Shown piece by piece: positions 1-6,536 of a stretch of DNA of 64,000 bases. Origin of the DNA: CAZHEV01 sp964531335 [NCBI: uncultured bacterium] (lineage in GTDB: Bacteria > Eisenbacteria > RBG-16-71-46 > CAZHEV01). Each line of letters opens with the position of its first letter. Position 1 is the stretch's first letter. The stretch lies in NCBI GenBank assembly GCA_964531335.1, contig CAZHEV010000008.1, positions 111,697 through 175,696 on the forward strand, in the 5' to 3' direction. The notes below the pieces were generated by a model. It saw nothing but the letters and a program-made list of their open reading frames with translations. It searched no databases and had not been told where the DNA came from. Position numbers and translations under genes: made by a program.

Positions 1-143
1 GTCTTGGGAAATGTGGTGAGGAGCTTTGCATTCGCGTGTTTGTAACACGGGAACTGGATGGAGTTCGGGAAAAGATACCGCAGCGGATTGACGGGTACAT
101 CGTTGAAGTAGTCCTGACAGGGAGCTTTCATGCACGCGACTGA
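1..143 (+). CDS. C-terminal end of a small secreted-type protein (protease-propeptide-like domain)
   Basis: Reading from base 3, an open frame runs into the window and stops at TGA 141-143. The visible 46 residues include CIRVFVTREL, then an IP and a DGY..EVV segment. They line up with the end of the lipoprotein at 6203-6535 (CIKVYVVRKT, IPKALEGHPVVVEE) and with the N-terminal domain of the protease at 4953-6104. The match is by eye but follows the same order of Cys/Ile-Val-x-Val, IP, Gly and Val-rich strand. The start lies outside the window, so this may be a free-standing small protein or the end of something larger. Function is unknown; a propeptide or inhibitor-like role is inference. Confidence 0.55.
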   Translation, partial: LGKCGEELCIRVFVTRELDGVREKIPQRIDGYIVEVVLTGSFHARD

Positions 144-813
144 TTTGAAGGTAACTGAGTTTTCAGTAGGGTAATTACAGTCAAGCACGGCGAAATGAAT
201 CTGCGCAGGCCGTATACGGAATACGTGAAATGCGCGAAATGGCCGCCGCGTTTGGGTAGATATGCAGCTGACAATCGCCCGTCCCTCCCGAAAATTCCAT
301 CCGGGTTCGAACTGACGTGGTCCCCGGAATTCGGACAGTATGTTAAGGTGGACTCTAAGGATTCTCATGCCCTCATGGTGCGGGTTGGGTTTGGACATCC
401 ACCATGCTACGATTCCATCTGGGTTATCATCACCGACATAGTCTTTGTGAGGCAACACTCTTCCGTGCGCAAAAAGGCCTTCTTCCATGTTGAGGTCCAC
501 CCCTTAAGCGAATCAACAGCTTGCAGCCATTCCCCCAACCGGTTCGAACTCGCCATCAAATGAGACGCCAGAGTCACCCCTTTGAATATCCGCTATCCCC
601 GGCAACTTCAGAAATGGTATATTCATGGGGCATCGTCCCGGACGCCGAGACGGACATTGGCATCGTGGAGACCGCCGCTTGCGGCCTGACGGCGATATCG
701 CGCACAATGTGTCAGGCCGTGCCAGCTAATTCTGCCCCAACAAGTTCCGGTTTTACAGGGACGAATCCGCCGGTCTTTGGATTCGTCTTACGCCAACCCA
801 GGAGGAAGACAAA
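144..813. other. 670-bp stretch without a confident gene
   Basis: This stretch is lower in GC than the rest of the window. A 122-codon frame at 195-563 (plus) and a minus frame open from 488 to the window edge are both present. Neither resembles a family I know, and both share the codon register of the partial gene at 1-143. It may be decayed sequence. The last 20 bases carry the AGGAGG ribosome-binding site of the next gene. Confidence 0.4.
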
Positions 814-1998
814 GTGCTGGTTCAAGAGAAGGTCAAACAGGCCCTCGCCCTGCTCGATGAGTTCGACATCGACTGCTGGCTCACTTTCACCCGCGAAAGC
901 GCGATCTGCGGTGACCCGACACTGGAGTTACTGCTGGGAAGCAAAGTCACCTGGCACAGCTCGTTTATTCTTTCCCGCAAGCTGGACGCGGTGGCGATCG
1001 TCGGAAAGTACGAGCGCGCCTCAGTCGAGGATACAGGAGCCTACAGCCGCGTTGAGAGCTTCGTGAAGGACTACAAGCCGCCGCTGAAGGAAGTGATGAG
1101 GGAGATCGACCCGCAACGCATCGCCCTCAACTACTCCGTAACCAGCGAGATCGCCGACGGGCTCACCCACGGCATGTACCTCACGCTCCAGGACGTGCTC
1201 GGGGAGATCGGCATGGCCGATCGTTTCGTATCGGCCGAGCCGCTGGTAAGCGCGCTTCGCCAGCGAAAGACCGAGGCCGAGCTGACCGCCATACGCGGGG
1301 CCATAACCTACACCGAGGAGGTGTACGACATGGTGGCCGGCTTTATGCGCCCCGGCCGCACCGAGCGCGATGTCGCCGCTTTTGTAGCCGCGGAGTTCGA
1401 GCGCCGTGGCGTCGAGACCGCCTGGCCGGCCAGTAGCTGCCCCGCCGTGTTCGCGGGCCCCAACACCGCTGAGGCCCACTACCCTCCCACCGACCGAGTC
1501 ATCGAACCTGGAATGGTGGTGAGCATGGACATGGGCACGAAACACGAACACTACTGCTCGGATCTGCAACGTACGTTCTACGTGCTGGCCGAGGGCGAGA
1601 CCGAGGCGCCGGCGGAGGTGACAAAGGCCTTCGCCGTGATCACGGAGTCCGTTGAAAGCGCCCGAAAGGCCATGCGGCCGGGCGTCACCGGAGCGTCCGT
1701 GGATGCCGCCTGTAGGGATTACGTTACGGGAAAGGGCTACGACGAATTCCCCTTCGCAACGGGGCACCAGGTGGGACGCTACGCGCACGACGGCACGGCC
1801 CTGCTGGGCCCGGAGTGGGAGAAATACGGCGAGAGGGTTCATCACAAGCTCGAGCCGGGCATGGTGTTCACCATCGAGCCGCGGATCAGCGTGCCCGGCC
1901 GCGGCGTGGTCACCGTGGAAGATATGGTAGTGGTGACCGAGGACGGCGCCGACTACATCTCGACCCCGCAGCGCGAGCTGATTCTCATAGGCGGCTAG
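814..1998 (+). CDS. M24 family metallopeptidase (Xaa-Pro dipeptidase/aminopeptidase-like)
   Basis: Pita-bread-fold peptidase of 394 residues, the usual size for Xaa-Pro dipeptidases and their creatinase-like relatives. It has an N-terminal creatinase-type domain (about 1-150) and a C-terminal catalytic domain. The five expected metal ligands are all visible: Asp239 (MDMGTK), Asp250 (SDLQRTF), His318 (TGHQVG), Glu355 (IEPRI) and Glu369 (VEDMVVV). That supports an active two-metal enzyme, probably cytoplasmic since no signal peptide is seen. The GTG start at 814 is chosen because AGGAGG lies 8 bases upstream. The exact substrate (proline dipeptides or another amide) cannot be told from sequence. 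It stands alone, with decayed sequence on both sides. Confidence 0.9.
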   Translation: MLVQEKVKQALALLDEFDIDCWLTFTRESAICGDPTLELLLGSKVTWHSSFILSRKLDAVAIVGKYERASVEDTGAYSRVESFVKDYKPPLKEVMREIDPQRIALNYSVTSEIADGLTHGMYLTLQDVLGEIGMADRFVSAEPLVSALRQRKTEAELTAIRGAITYTEEVYDMVAGFMRPGRTERDVAAFVAAEFERRGVETAWPASSCPAVFAGPNTAEAHYPPTDRVIEPGMVVSMDMGTKHEHYCSDLQRTFYVLAEGETEAPAEVTKAFAVITESVESARKAMRPGVTGASVDAACRDYVTGKGYDEFPFATGHQVGRYAHDGTALLGPEWEKYGERVHHKLEPGMVFTIEPRISVPGRGVVTVEDMVVVTEDGADYISTPQRELILIGG

Positions 1999-2333
1999 CC
2001 GTCCGCTGATTGCCTGGAAGGTCCCGGGACCTGAGGCAATTGTGGCGGAGCTCCTGCCCTCCACTCGGGGAGCGGATAATACTCCAGAGGCAGCTTCCGG
2101 AGGACCTCATCCTTCAGCCGGCCAAGGTGGGCTAGTCCTCAACCAGCAGCTCCTCTGTCACTGGGCCGAATAGCGCGTAATCTTTCTCGTCGCTGTCGCT
2201 GTTGATCGCGAGGGCTATCGTGATGTCGTGCTGGGTCAAGTGATACGCGCCTGTTCGATAACGGGGGTCGATCAGGCGTCTTCACTATCCGATGGAGCAG
2301 GCTTCCGACGAGTTCGGCTTGCCTGAGGCGATA
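1999..2333. other. 335-bp gap holding a short gene remnant on the minus strand
   Basis: On the minus strand a codon-like stretch ends at 2132 and has no start before an in-frame stop near 2288. It reads LTQHDITIALAINSDSDEKD and then an acidic tail. The LT..DI..ALA pattern faintly resembles the end of DUF433-type antitoxins, but the match is too short to assign. An overlapping frame (about 2010-2130) looks equally coding-like. I read this as a remnant of an old small gene pair. No promoter or hairpin stood out. Confidence 0.3.
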
Positions 2334-3473
2334 TCAGAAAGCTACCTGAACTCTGGCCCCGAATACGAATACGCCGTTGTTGTGGTTGTCTCCGTTGGGG
2401 TTGACCACCCATTGGACATCGGGAGACAGGCTGAGGTTCCGGTTAACGCCTGCGTTGTAGTATGCCTCAACATGGTGCTCGTTTCCCGTGGCGACACCCG
2501 ACAACGCGTCCACGTCTCTCCAGTCCTTGCTTATCACTGCGTTTCCATAGGCCAGGCCGAACACGTCGTCATCCCTGCCTATCGCGCCCATCGACGTGTG
2601 AAGCCCCACGCTCCACGAATGTTCTACATGGTAGATGTCTCCCCGCTGCCATCCGTAGCGGAAGAAAGCAGCGGCCGGCCCTACAGTCCCAGAATCCAAT
2701 GAGACGCCGAAGCCGTGTCCGTCCTCGCCGGTTGTCGCTTCTTCCCCGACGACCTGATGGCTTGTACCGTTGTTCCACATGTACGCTCGGTAGTGACCCT
2801 TCCTGCCGAGTAGAGTCAGGCTGAGATCGGCCTGCACAATCGTGAAGATGTCCTCGAAGGTGTCTGAATCGGCGGCGGCGACAGCCATCCCCAAGTCCAG
2901 TCGCTCGTGCGGGGCGATCCAAAGCTGGGCCCCGAAGGTGTTATCGGGGAACTCTATAGCAAGGCTGTTGACGAATCCTGTCGAGACGAACTGAGAGGTC
3001 TCGTCGTTGGCCACGGCGTTTGCATCAAAGGCGAATCCGTGCGGCCCGCACGGTACGGTCAGGTCGAGCTTCCCGAGTTTGAGGGCCAGCCGACCCCCTG
3101 CGAGACTTTGCTCATACCAGAGCTCCGTCAACCGAAGGTTGTCCTCTCCGTCCGCGTCATCGTTAAAGCCCGACAGGGTGGCAATGCGCTCATCAATACC
3201 CGCTCCTCTTCCGGCCTCGAAGTGAGCGTATATCGTCCCCCTCTCGAAAGCGGTCGAGCTGAGCTCAAGGTCGACGGATGCGGCAAACCCTCTTCCCGGC
3301 GCGTTTCCCAGGACGTCTCTGTCGGCTCCGGCGGAAGCAAGAGCCACTCCGGTTATGCCGAACGCAAACTCCACGTGCCGCCAGGTTCGATTCTTCTCCC
3401 CAACGTCCTCGCAGAAAGCGGTCCGGCAAGGTAGAAGCAAGACCAAGGTAAGGACGAGGATCCTGAAGCACAT
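2334..3473 (-). CDS. OprB-like outer-membrane porin, probably metal-regulated
   Basis: Outer-membrane beta-barrel of 379 residues. It has a signal peptide (MCFRILVLTLVLLLPCRTAFC), alternating amphipathic strands, and a C-terminal sequence HHVEAYYNAGVNRNLSLSPD..VVNP ending in VQVAF. This is the typical end of OprB carbohydrate-selective porins, with a terminal aromatic for barrel insertion. The ATG at 3473 is preferred to an upstream frame start because GGAGG lies just before it. A perfect palindrome with a DtxR/MntR-like core lies 100 bases upstream, and a DtxR-family gene follows further up. The porin is therefore likely under metal control. Metal-regulated OprB-type porins are known (MnoP for manganese in Bradyrhizobium), so metal uptake is a reasonable inference, but sugar uptake cannot be excluded. 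Confidence 0.75.
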   Translation of the reverse strand: MCFRILVLTLVLLLPCRTAFCEDVGEKNRTWRHVEFAFGITGVALASAGADRDVLGNAPGRGFAASVDLELSSTAFERGTIYAHFEAGRGAGIDERIATLSGFNDDADGEDNLRLTELWYEQSLAGGRLALKLGKLDLTVPCGPHGFAFDANAVANDETSQFVSTGFVNSLAIEFPDNTFGAQLWIAPHERLDLGMAVAAADSDTFEDIFTIVQADLSLTLLGRKGHYRAYMWNNGTSHQVVGEEATTGEDGHGFGVSLDSGTVGPAAAFFRYGWQRGDIYHVEHSWSVGLHTSMGAIGRDDDVFGLAYGNAVISKDWRDVDALSGVATGNEHHVEAYYNAGVNRNLSLSPDVQWVVNPNGDNHNNGVFVFGARVQVAF

Positions 3474-3572
3474 CCAACCGCCTCCATTCAATTGATCGCC
3501 CGCTCTCAACTCGACCGGACCTGCGCAACATCCGGGGCCGGCACAATGCGGCTCCGCGGCGACTTCAGGGCC

Positions 3573-3610
3573 ATCGCCCTAATGTTAGGCATGCCTAACA
3601 TTAGGGCGAT
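3573..3610. promoter_or_regulatory. Perfect 38-bp palindrome with DtxR/MntR-type core
   Basis: Bases 3573-3591 are the exact reverse complement of 3592-3610. The centre reads TTAGGCATGCCTAA, close to the core of DtxR/IdeR/MntR operators. It lies between the broken feoA and the porin start at 3473, about 100 bases upstream of that start. Its length could hold two repressor dimers. It could also fold as a hairpin after feoA, but no T-run follows on the minus strand, so an operator is the better reading. A related site lies at 4690-4703. Confidence 0.75.
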
Positions 3611-3644
3611 AGAAACGGACCCCTTATGAACATGGGCCCTTCGT

Positions 3645-3828
3645 CTACACCACGTCGATCTTGAGAGCCGTGCCCCCGCACCGCGCCACAAGCCCATCCG
3701 GGAGCTGCGCGGTCACCCGGGCCTGCCAGAGGATTGCGTACGACCTTAAGCTCGGTCCCCCGCGCAAGCCCCGTCGCCGCAAGACGCGCCCTGAGCGTGT
3801 GCCCTCCATACACGTTCGTCGCGCGCAC
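3645..3828 (-). pseudogene. feoA: feoA-like gene with a single-base frameshift
   Basis: FeoA proteins are small SH3-like partners of the ferrous iron transporter FeoB. Reading from about 3828, one frame gives LRARLAATGLARGTELKVVRN then PLAGP. The homology continues in the next frame as VTAQLPDGLVARC and ALKIDVV, with a stop at 3645-3647. Together the two pieces make a full FeoA domain. The switch falls in a CCCGGG tract near 3714-3723, as expected from a one-base indel or a sequencing error. The coding-like frame may begin as far up as 3891, directly after the regulator stop; GTG at 3828 is one candidate start. No feoB is in the window. Confidence 0.65.
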
Positions 3829-3894
3829 CCCGGCTTCCGGCCCGGCCCTCGCAAAAGACGTCTTTCCTACGTCCCTTTCGTCAGCCGCAGCGCC

Positions 3895-4662
3895 TCAGTC
3901 AGAGCGTAGCGGGTCAACATCGATTGTCTCCGCCTCCTGCTTGCTGAGAGACAGGTGATAACCCTTTATCTTTATCTGTATCAGGTCCCCTATAGGCGCC
4001 ACTCTATCGACCTCCAACAAAGTGCCGCGGGTCACACCCATGTCTGTCAGGCGCTTTCTAGTCTCTCCCTGCCCCTTGATCTTCACCACTCTTGCCTTGG
4101 ATCCCGGTTTCAGAGCTCTGAGGTTCATGGGGGCGGCTTCGGCGTTTTGCATTCTTTTCTTGTCCCTCCGGATCTCCGCTAGGACCGAAGACACGCATTT
4201 CTCACAGTCGCCTATCTTATCCCCATGCTTGCAGCCGTATCCGAAGTCCTGCACCCAATCCGCTCCTCCCCACGGGCAGATTTCCACGAAATCAACAAAC
4301 TGAATGAGTCTCTCGAGGATGTCGGGACGGATCGCATGCTCCATCTTGCACGAAGCCTCTTCGGCGGCTTCTTCCCCGATGAGCAGGACCTTGGTGAAGA
4401 AATCCCGCAGAGCTTCGTGCCTTCGAACCACGTCCTCGGCCGCCGCCTTCCCCCTCTCGGTGAGCGTGACGACGCCGTACGGCGCATAGTTGACAAGGCC
4501 CCTGGCCGCGAGGGATTTGAGCGCCCCTGTAACTGAAGGGCTGCTTACTTTAATCCGCCGGCAAATGTCCTTGCCCCTTGCGGCCTGCTTCTCCGCGACT
4601 ATGTGAAAGATAGCCTCCAGATAGTCCTCGAGGCTCGCGCTGAGCACCTCACTTCCTGCCAT
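3895..4662 (-). CDS. DtxR/MntR-family metal-dependent regulator with C-terminal FeoA domain
   Basis: Metalloregulator of 255 residues. The winged helix-turn-helix is at about 5-70 (LEDYLEAIFHI, KVSSPSVTGALKSLAARGLV). A metal-binding/dimerisation domain follows at about 70-140 (RRHEALRDFF, EEASCKMEHAI, where E, C, E and H are the usual ligand types). A Cys-rich linker comes next (CPWGG, GYGCKHGDKIGDCEKC), then a FeoA/SH3 domain from about 178 to the end. The linker, with four cysteines and a histidine, is unusual for the family and could bind another metal or a cluster. GGAGGAG precedes the ATG. A DtxR-like box overlaps its promoter, suggesting autorepression, and a second long palindrome controls the downstream porin. 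Iron or manganese is the likely co-repressor. Confidence 0.88.
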   Translation of the reverse strand: MAGSEVLSASLEDYLEAIFHIVAEKQAARGKDICRRIKVSSPSVTGALKSLAARGLVNYAPYGVVTLTERGKAAAEDVVRRHEALRDFFTKVLLIGEEAAEEASCKMEHAIRPDILERLIQFVDFVEICPWGGADWVQDFGYGCKHGDKIGDCEKCVSSVLAEIRRDKKRMQNAEAAPMNLRALKPGSKARVVKIKGQGETRKRLTDMGVTRGTLLEVDRVAPIGDLIQIKIKGYHLSLSKQEAETIDVDPLRSD

Positions 4663-4689
4663 GATGCGGCTCCTCCAGAGAATTAGATG

Positions 4690-4703
4690 TTAGACATCCC
4701 TAA
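4690..4703 (-). promoter_or_regulatory. DtxR-like operator of the regulator gene
   Basis: TTAGACATCCCTAA matches the core of the 3573-3610 palindrome at 12 of 14 positions. It overlaps the -10 region of the minus-strand promoter at 4702-4731, so a bound repressor would block the gene at 3895-4662. Confidence 0.65.
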
Positions 4704-4731
4704 TATTTTGAGGCGAGCCTAAGGATGTCAA
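4702..4731 (-). promoter_or_regulatory. Promoter of the DtxR-family regulator
   Basis: On the minus strand TTGACA (4726-4731) is followed after 17-18 bases by an AT-rich -10 (AATATT, 4702-4707). It lies about 40 bases upstream of the regulator start and abuts the operator. Confidence 0.55.
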
Positions 4732-4873
4732 GACGTTTCTTGCGGGCCCCTCGTTTTGTCGAGTCCCCTCGCTATCTTATTGGTGGTAGGCGGCAGGCGA
4801 GGGCACGGAAGCCTGCTGCTATCTTGCCTGTCAGGAGCTATTAACTTTATTGACAATAACACTATTAAAATTC

Positions 4874-4902
4874 TTGACAAATGGGCCTGGCCGTGGTAAT
4901 TT
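4874..4902 (+). promoter_or_regulatory. Sigma-70-type promoter of the trypsin-like protease gene
   Basis: TTGACA (4874-4879), a 17-base spacer and TAATTT (4897-4902) precede the ATG at 4953 by about 50 bases. A second TTGACA lies at 4850-4855. Confidence 0.55.
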
Positions 4903-4952
4903 ACCTCTCGGCATTTTCAAATCACCCCACCACCCCAACAAAGGAGGTTTGG

Positions 4953-6104
4953 ATGAAACGTCCATTCACTTCGCTGCGTTGGTCCCTACCCGTCCTGCTC
5001 GGAGCCGTAATCGTCGTATCCTTAACGATTTGGGGCTGCTCCGATAAGGGCAATGATCTACTGGCACCACAGCAGGATCAGCAGGGCGTGATTTTCGACG
5101 CCAGCCACTCTGCGATCCAATCGGTCATGGCGGTCCAGAACCGTCACACCCCAACCCTCATGGAGGACCCCGATATCATCGGCACGGCGACGACGCTCGC
5201 GGAAGATGGTAGCCCCGCGATCATGGTCCTTGCCCTCACGGACGAGGCGGCCAAGGCGCTCCCCCGTGAGCTGGACGGCGTGCCCGTCGTTGTTCGCCGC
5301 ACGGACAAGATCGTCGCCCTGGGGGGACCGCCCAGTGGCGTAGGCCCGCCCGGCGGCGATGACGGCGGAGGCGTAGACCATAAGGCCAAGCAGGCGCCGC
5401 CGATCCAGCTCGGAACGTCTGGTGGCTGGCGCTACGATCTGGCCAACGGATACTGCTGCGGCGGCACGCTGGGCTCGCTGATCAGCGTCGGCAACGAGCT
5501 GAGGATCCTCAGCAACTATCACGTGTTCGAGGCCGATATCGTCAGCGGCGACAACAACCGCGTGGCGACCACCGGCGACCCGATCATCCAGCCGGGGCTT
5601 ATCGACGTGGGCTGTAACGCCGACGACGCGCAGGACGTGGCCTCCCTGGTCGTGACGAGCTCGCTTCCGAACTCGAACGTGGACTGCTCTTCGGCGACCA
5701 TCATCTCCGGCATGGTTTCCGAGGACGGCGCCATCCTCGAGATCGGCACAATCTCGTCGCAGACGGTTGATGCCTCGGTGGGCCAAAAGGTCAAGAAGAG
5801 CGGCCGGACCACGGGGCTCAGCCGGAGCGAGGTTGACGGGCTCAACGCCACCGTCAGCGTAGCGTACGACGACGAGTGCGCCGGCAGCGAGGCGTTCACC
5901 AAGACCTTCACCGGACAGATCATCATCAAGAACCGGGCATCCAAGTTCCTCGCGGGCGGTGATTCCGGCTCGTTGATGGTAGAGGACGTGGACAGCAGTC
6001 CGCGCGCCGTGGGCTTGTTGTTCGCGGGAAGTAGCACGCTCGCGGTGGCGAATCCGATCGATGAGGTCCTTTCGTTCCTTAACGCCTCAATGGTCGGTAA
6101 TTAG
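4953..6104 (+). CDS. Trypsin-like serine protease lipoprotein
   Basis: Chymotrypsin-fold protease of 383 residues. The ATG at 4953 follows AAAGGAGG. A signal peptide ends in a lipobox (LTIWGC, Cys29), so the protein is probably anchored to a membrane facing the periplasm or surface. Residues about 45-125 form a small domain (SVMAVQNR, DGSPAIMV, LPRELDGVPVVVRR) that is also found alone in the gene at 6203-6535. A Gly/Pro/Asp-rich linker (GGPPSGVGPPGGDDGGG) leads to the protease domain. The likely triad is His190 (SNYHVF), Asp228 (AQDVASLVV) and Ser338 (GGDSGSLM). The N-terminal domain sits where a propeptide would be; an inhibitory role is inference. Confidence 0.85.
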   Translation: MKRPFTSLRWSLPVLLGAVIVVSLTIWGCSDKGNDLLAPQQDQQGVIFDASHSAIQSVMAVQNRHTPTLMEDPDIIGTATTLAEDGSPAIMVLALTDEAAKALPRELDGVPVVVRRTDKIVALGGPPSGVGPPGGDDGGGVDHKAKQAPPIQLGTSGGWRYDLANGYCCGGTLGSLISVGNELRILSNYHVFEADIVSGDNNRVATTGDPIIQPGLIDVGCNADDAQDVASLVVTSSLPNSNVDCSSATIISGMVSEDGAILEIGTISSQTVDASVGQKVKKSGRTTGLSRSEVDGLNATVSVAYDDECAGSEAFTKTFTGQIIIKNRASKFLAGGDSGSLMVEDVDSSPRAVGLLFAGSSTLAVANPIDEVLSFLNASMVGN

Positions 6105-6137
6105 CGTGTAGAACATACGTCTATTATAGTTGACCGG

Positions 6138-6178
6138 GTGAAAGCCCGCCCTCGGCACGCACCGGGGGCGGGTTTCAC
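6138..6178 (+). terminator. Hairpin after the protease gene
   Basis: GTGAAA with CCCGCC on the left pairs with GGCGGG and TTTCAC on the right. It is a strong stem between the protease and the next lipoprotein, and could be a terminator or attenuator. Confidence 0.55.
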
Positions 6179-6202
6179 TGTAGCACCTGAGCGGGAGCTA
6201 TA

Positions 6203-6535
6203 ATGAGAGTCTCTTCGAGGAACATAGTTTGTGTCGCGGCGCTTCTTTGCACAATCCTTTCCGGCGCTTGCGGCCATGACGACGGAGACGGGAGCGACAT
6301 GCCGACCCAGGACATAAAGACCGTGATGGAGGCTCACGCTGACGAGTTGATGGCGATAGACGGGGTGACCGCGGTGGCGATCGGCGAGCTCGACGACGGA
6401 ACGCCGTGCATCAAGGTCTATGTCGTACGGAAGACCGATGAGCTGACGACTCAAATACCCAAGGCCCTCGAGGGTCACCCGGTGGTCGTCGAGGAAAGCG
6501 GCGTTATCAGGCCGATGCCCGGCGGTGAAGGATAG
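6203..6535 (+). CDS. Small lipoprotein made of the protease's N-terminal domain
   Basis: Protein of 110 residues with a signal peptide and lipobox (LSGAC, Cys at about 23). An acidic spacer (HDDGDGSD) and a single domain of about 70 residues follow (IKTVMEAH, GVTAVAIGELDDG, CIKVYVVRKT, IPKALEGHPVVV). The domain aligns along its full length with residues about 45-125 of the protease directly upstream, and with the partial gene at 1-143. A free-standing copy of a protease propeptide-like domain next to the protease suggests an inhibitor, a folding helper or a decoy, but no function is established. It may be co-transcribed if the hairpin at 6138-6178 is leaky. Confidence 0.75.
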   Translation: MRVSSRNIVCVAALLCTILSGACGHDDGDGSDMPTQDIKTVMEAHADELMAIDGVTAVAIGELDDGTPCIKVYVVRKTDELTTQIPKALEGHPVVVEESGVIRPMPGGEG

Positions 6536-6536
6536 T

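Noticed and set aside
195-563. 122-codon plus-strand frame and an overlapping minus frame open to the window edge
   Set aside because: Neither has a convincing start site, family match or codon pattern; the region looks decayed.
1021-2064. 347-codon minus-strand frame
   Set aside because: It is the antisense shadow of the M24 peptidase gene in a GC-rich genome.
3573-3610. Palindrome as a terminator of feoA
   Set aside because: No T-run follows on the minus strand, and the core matches a DtxR-type operator that recurs upstream of the regulator gene.
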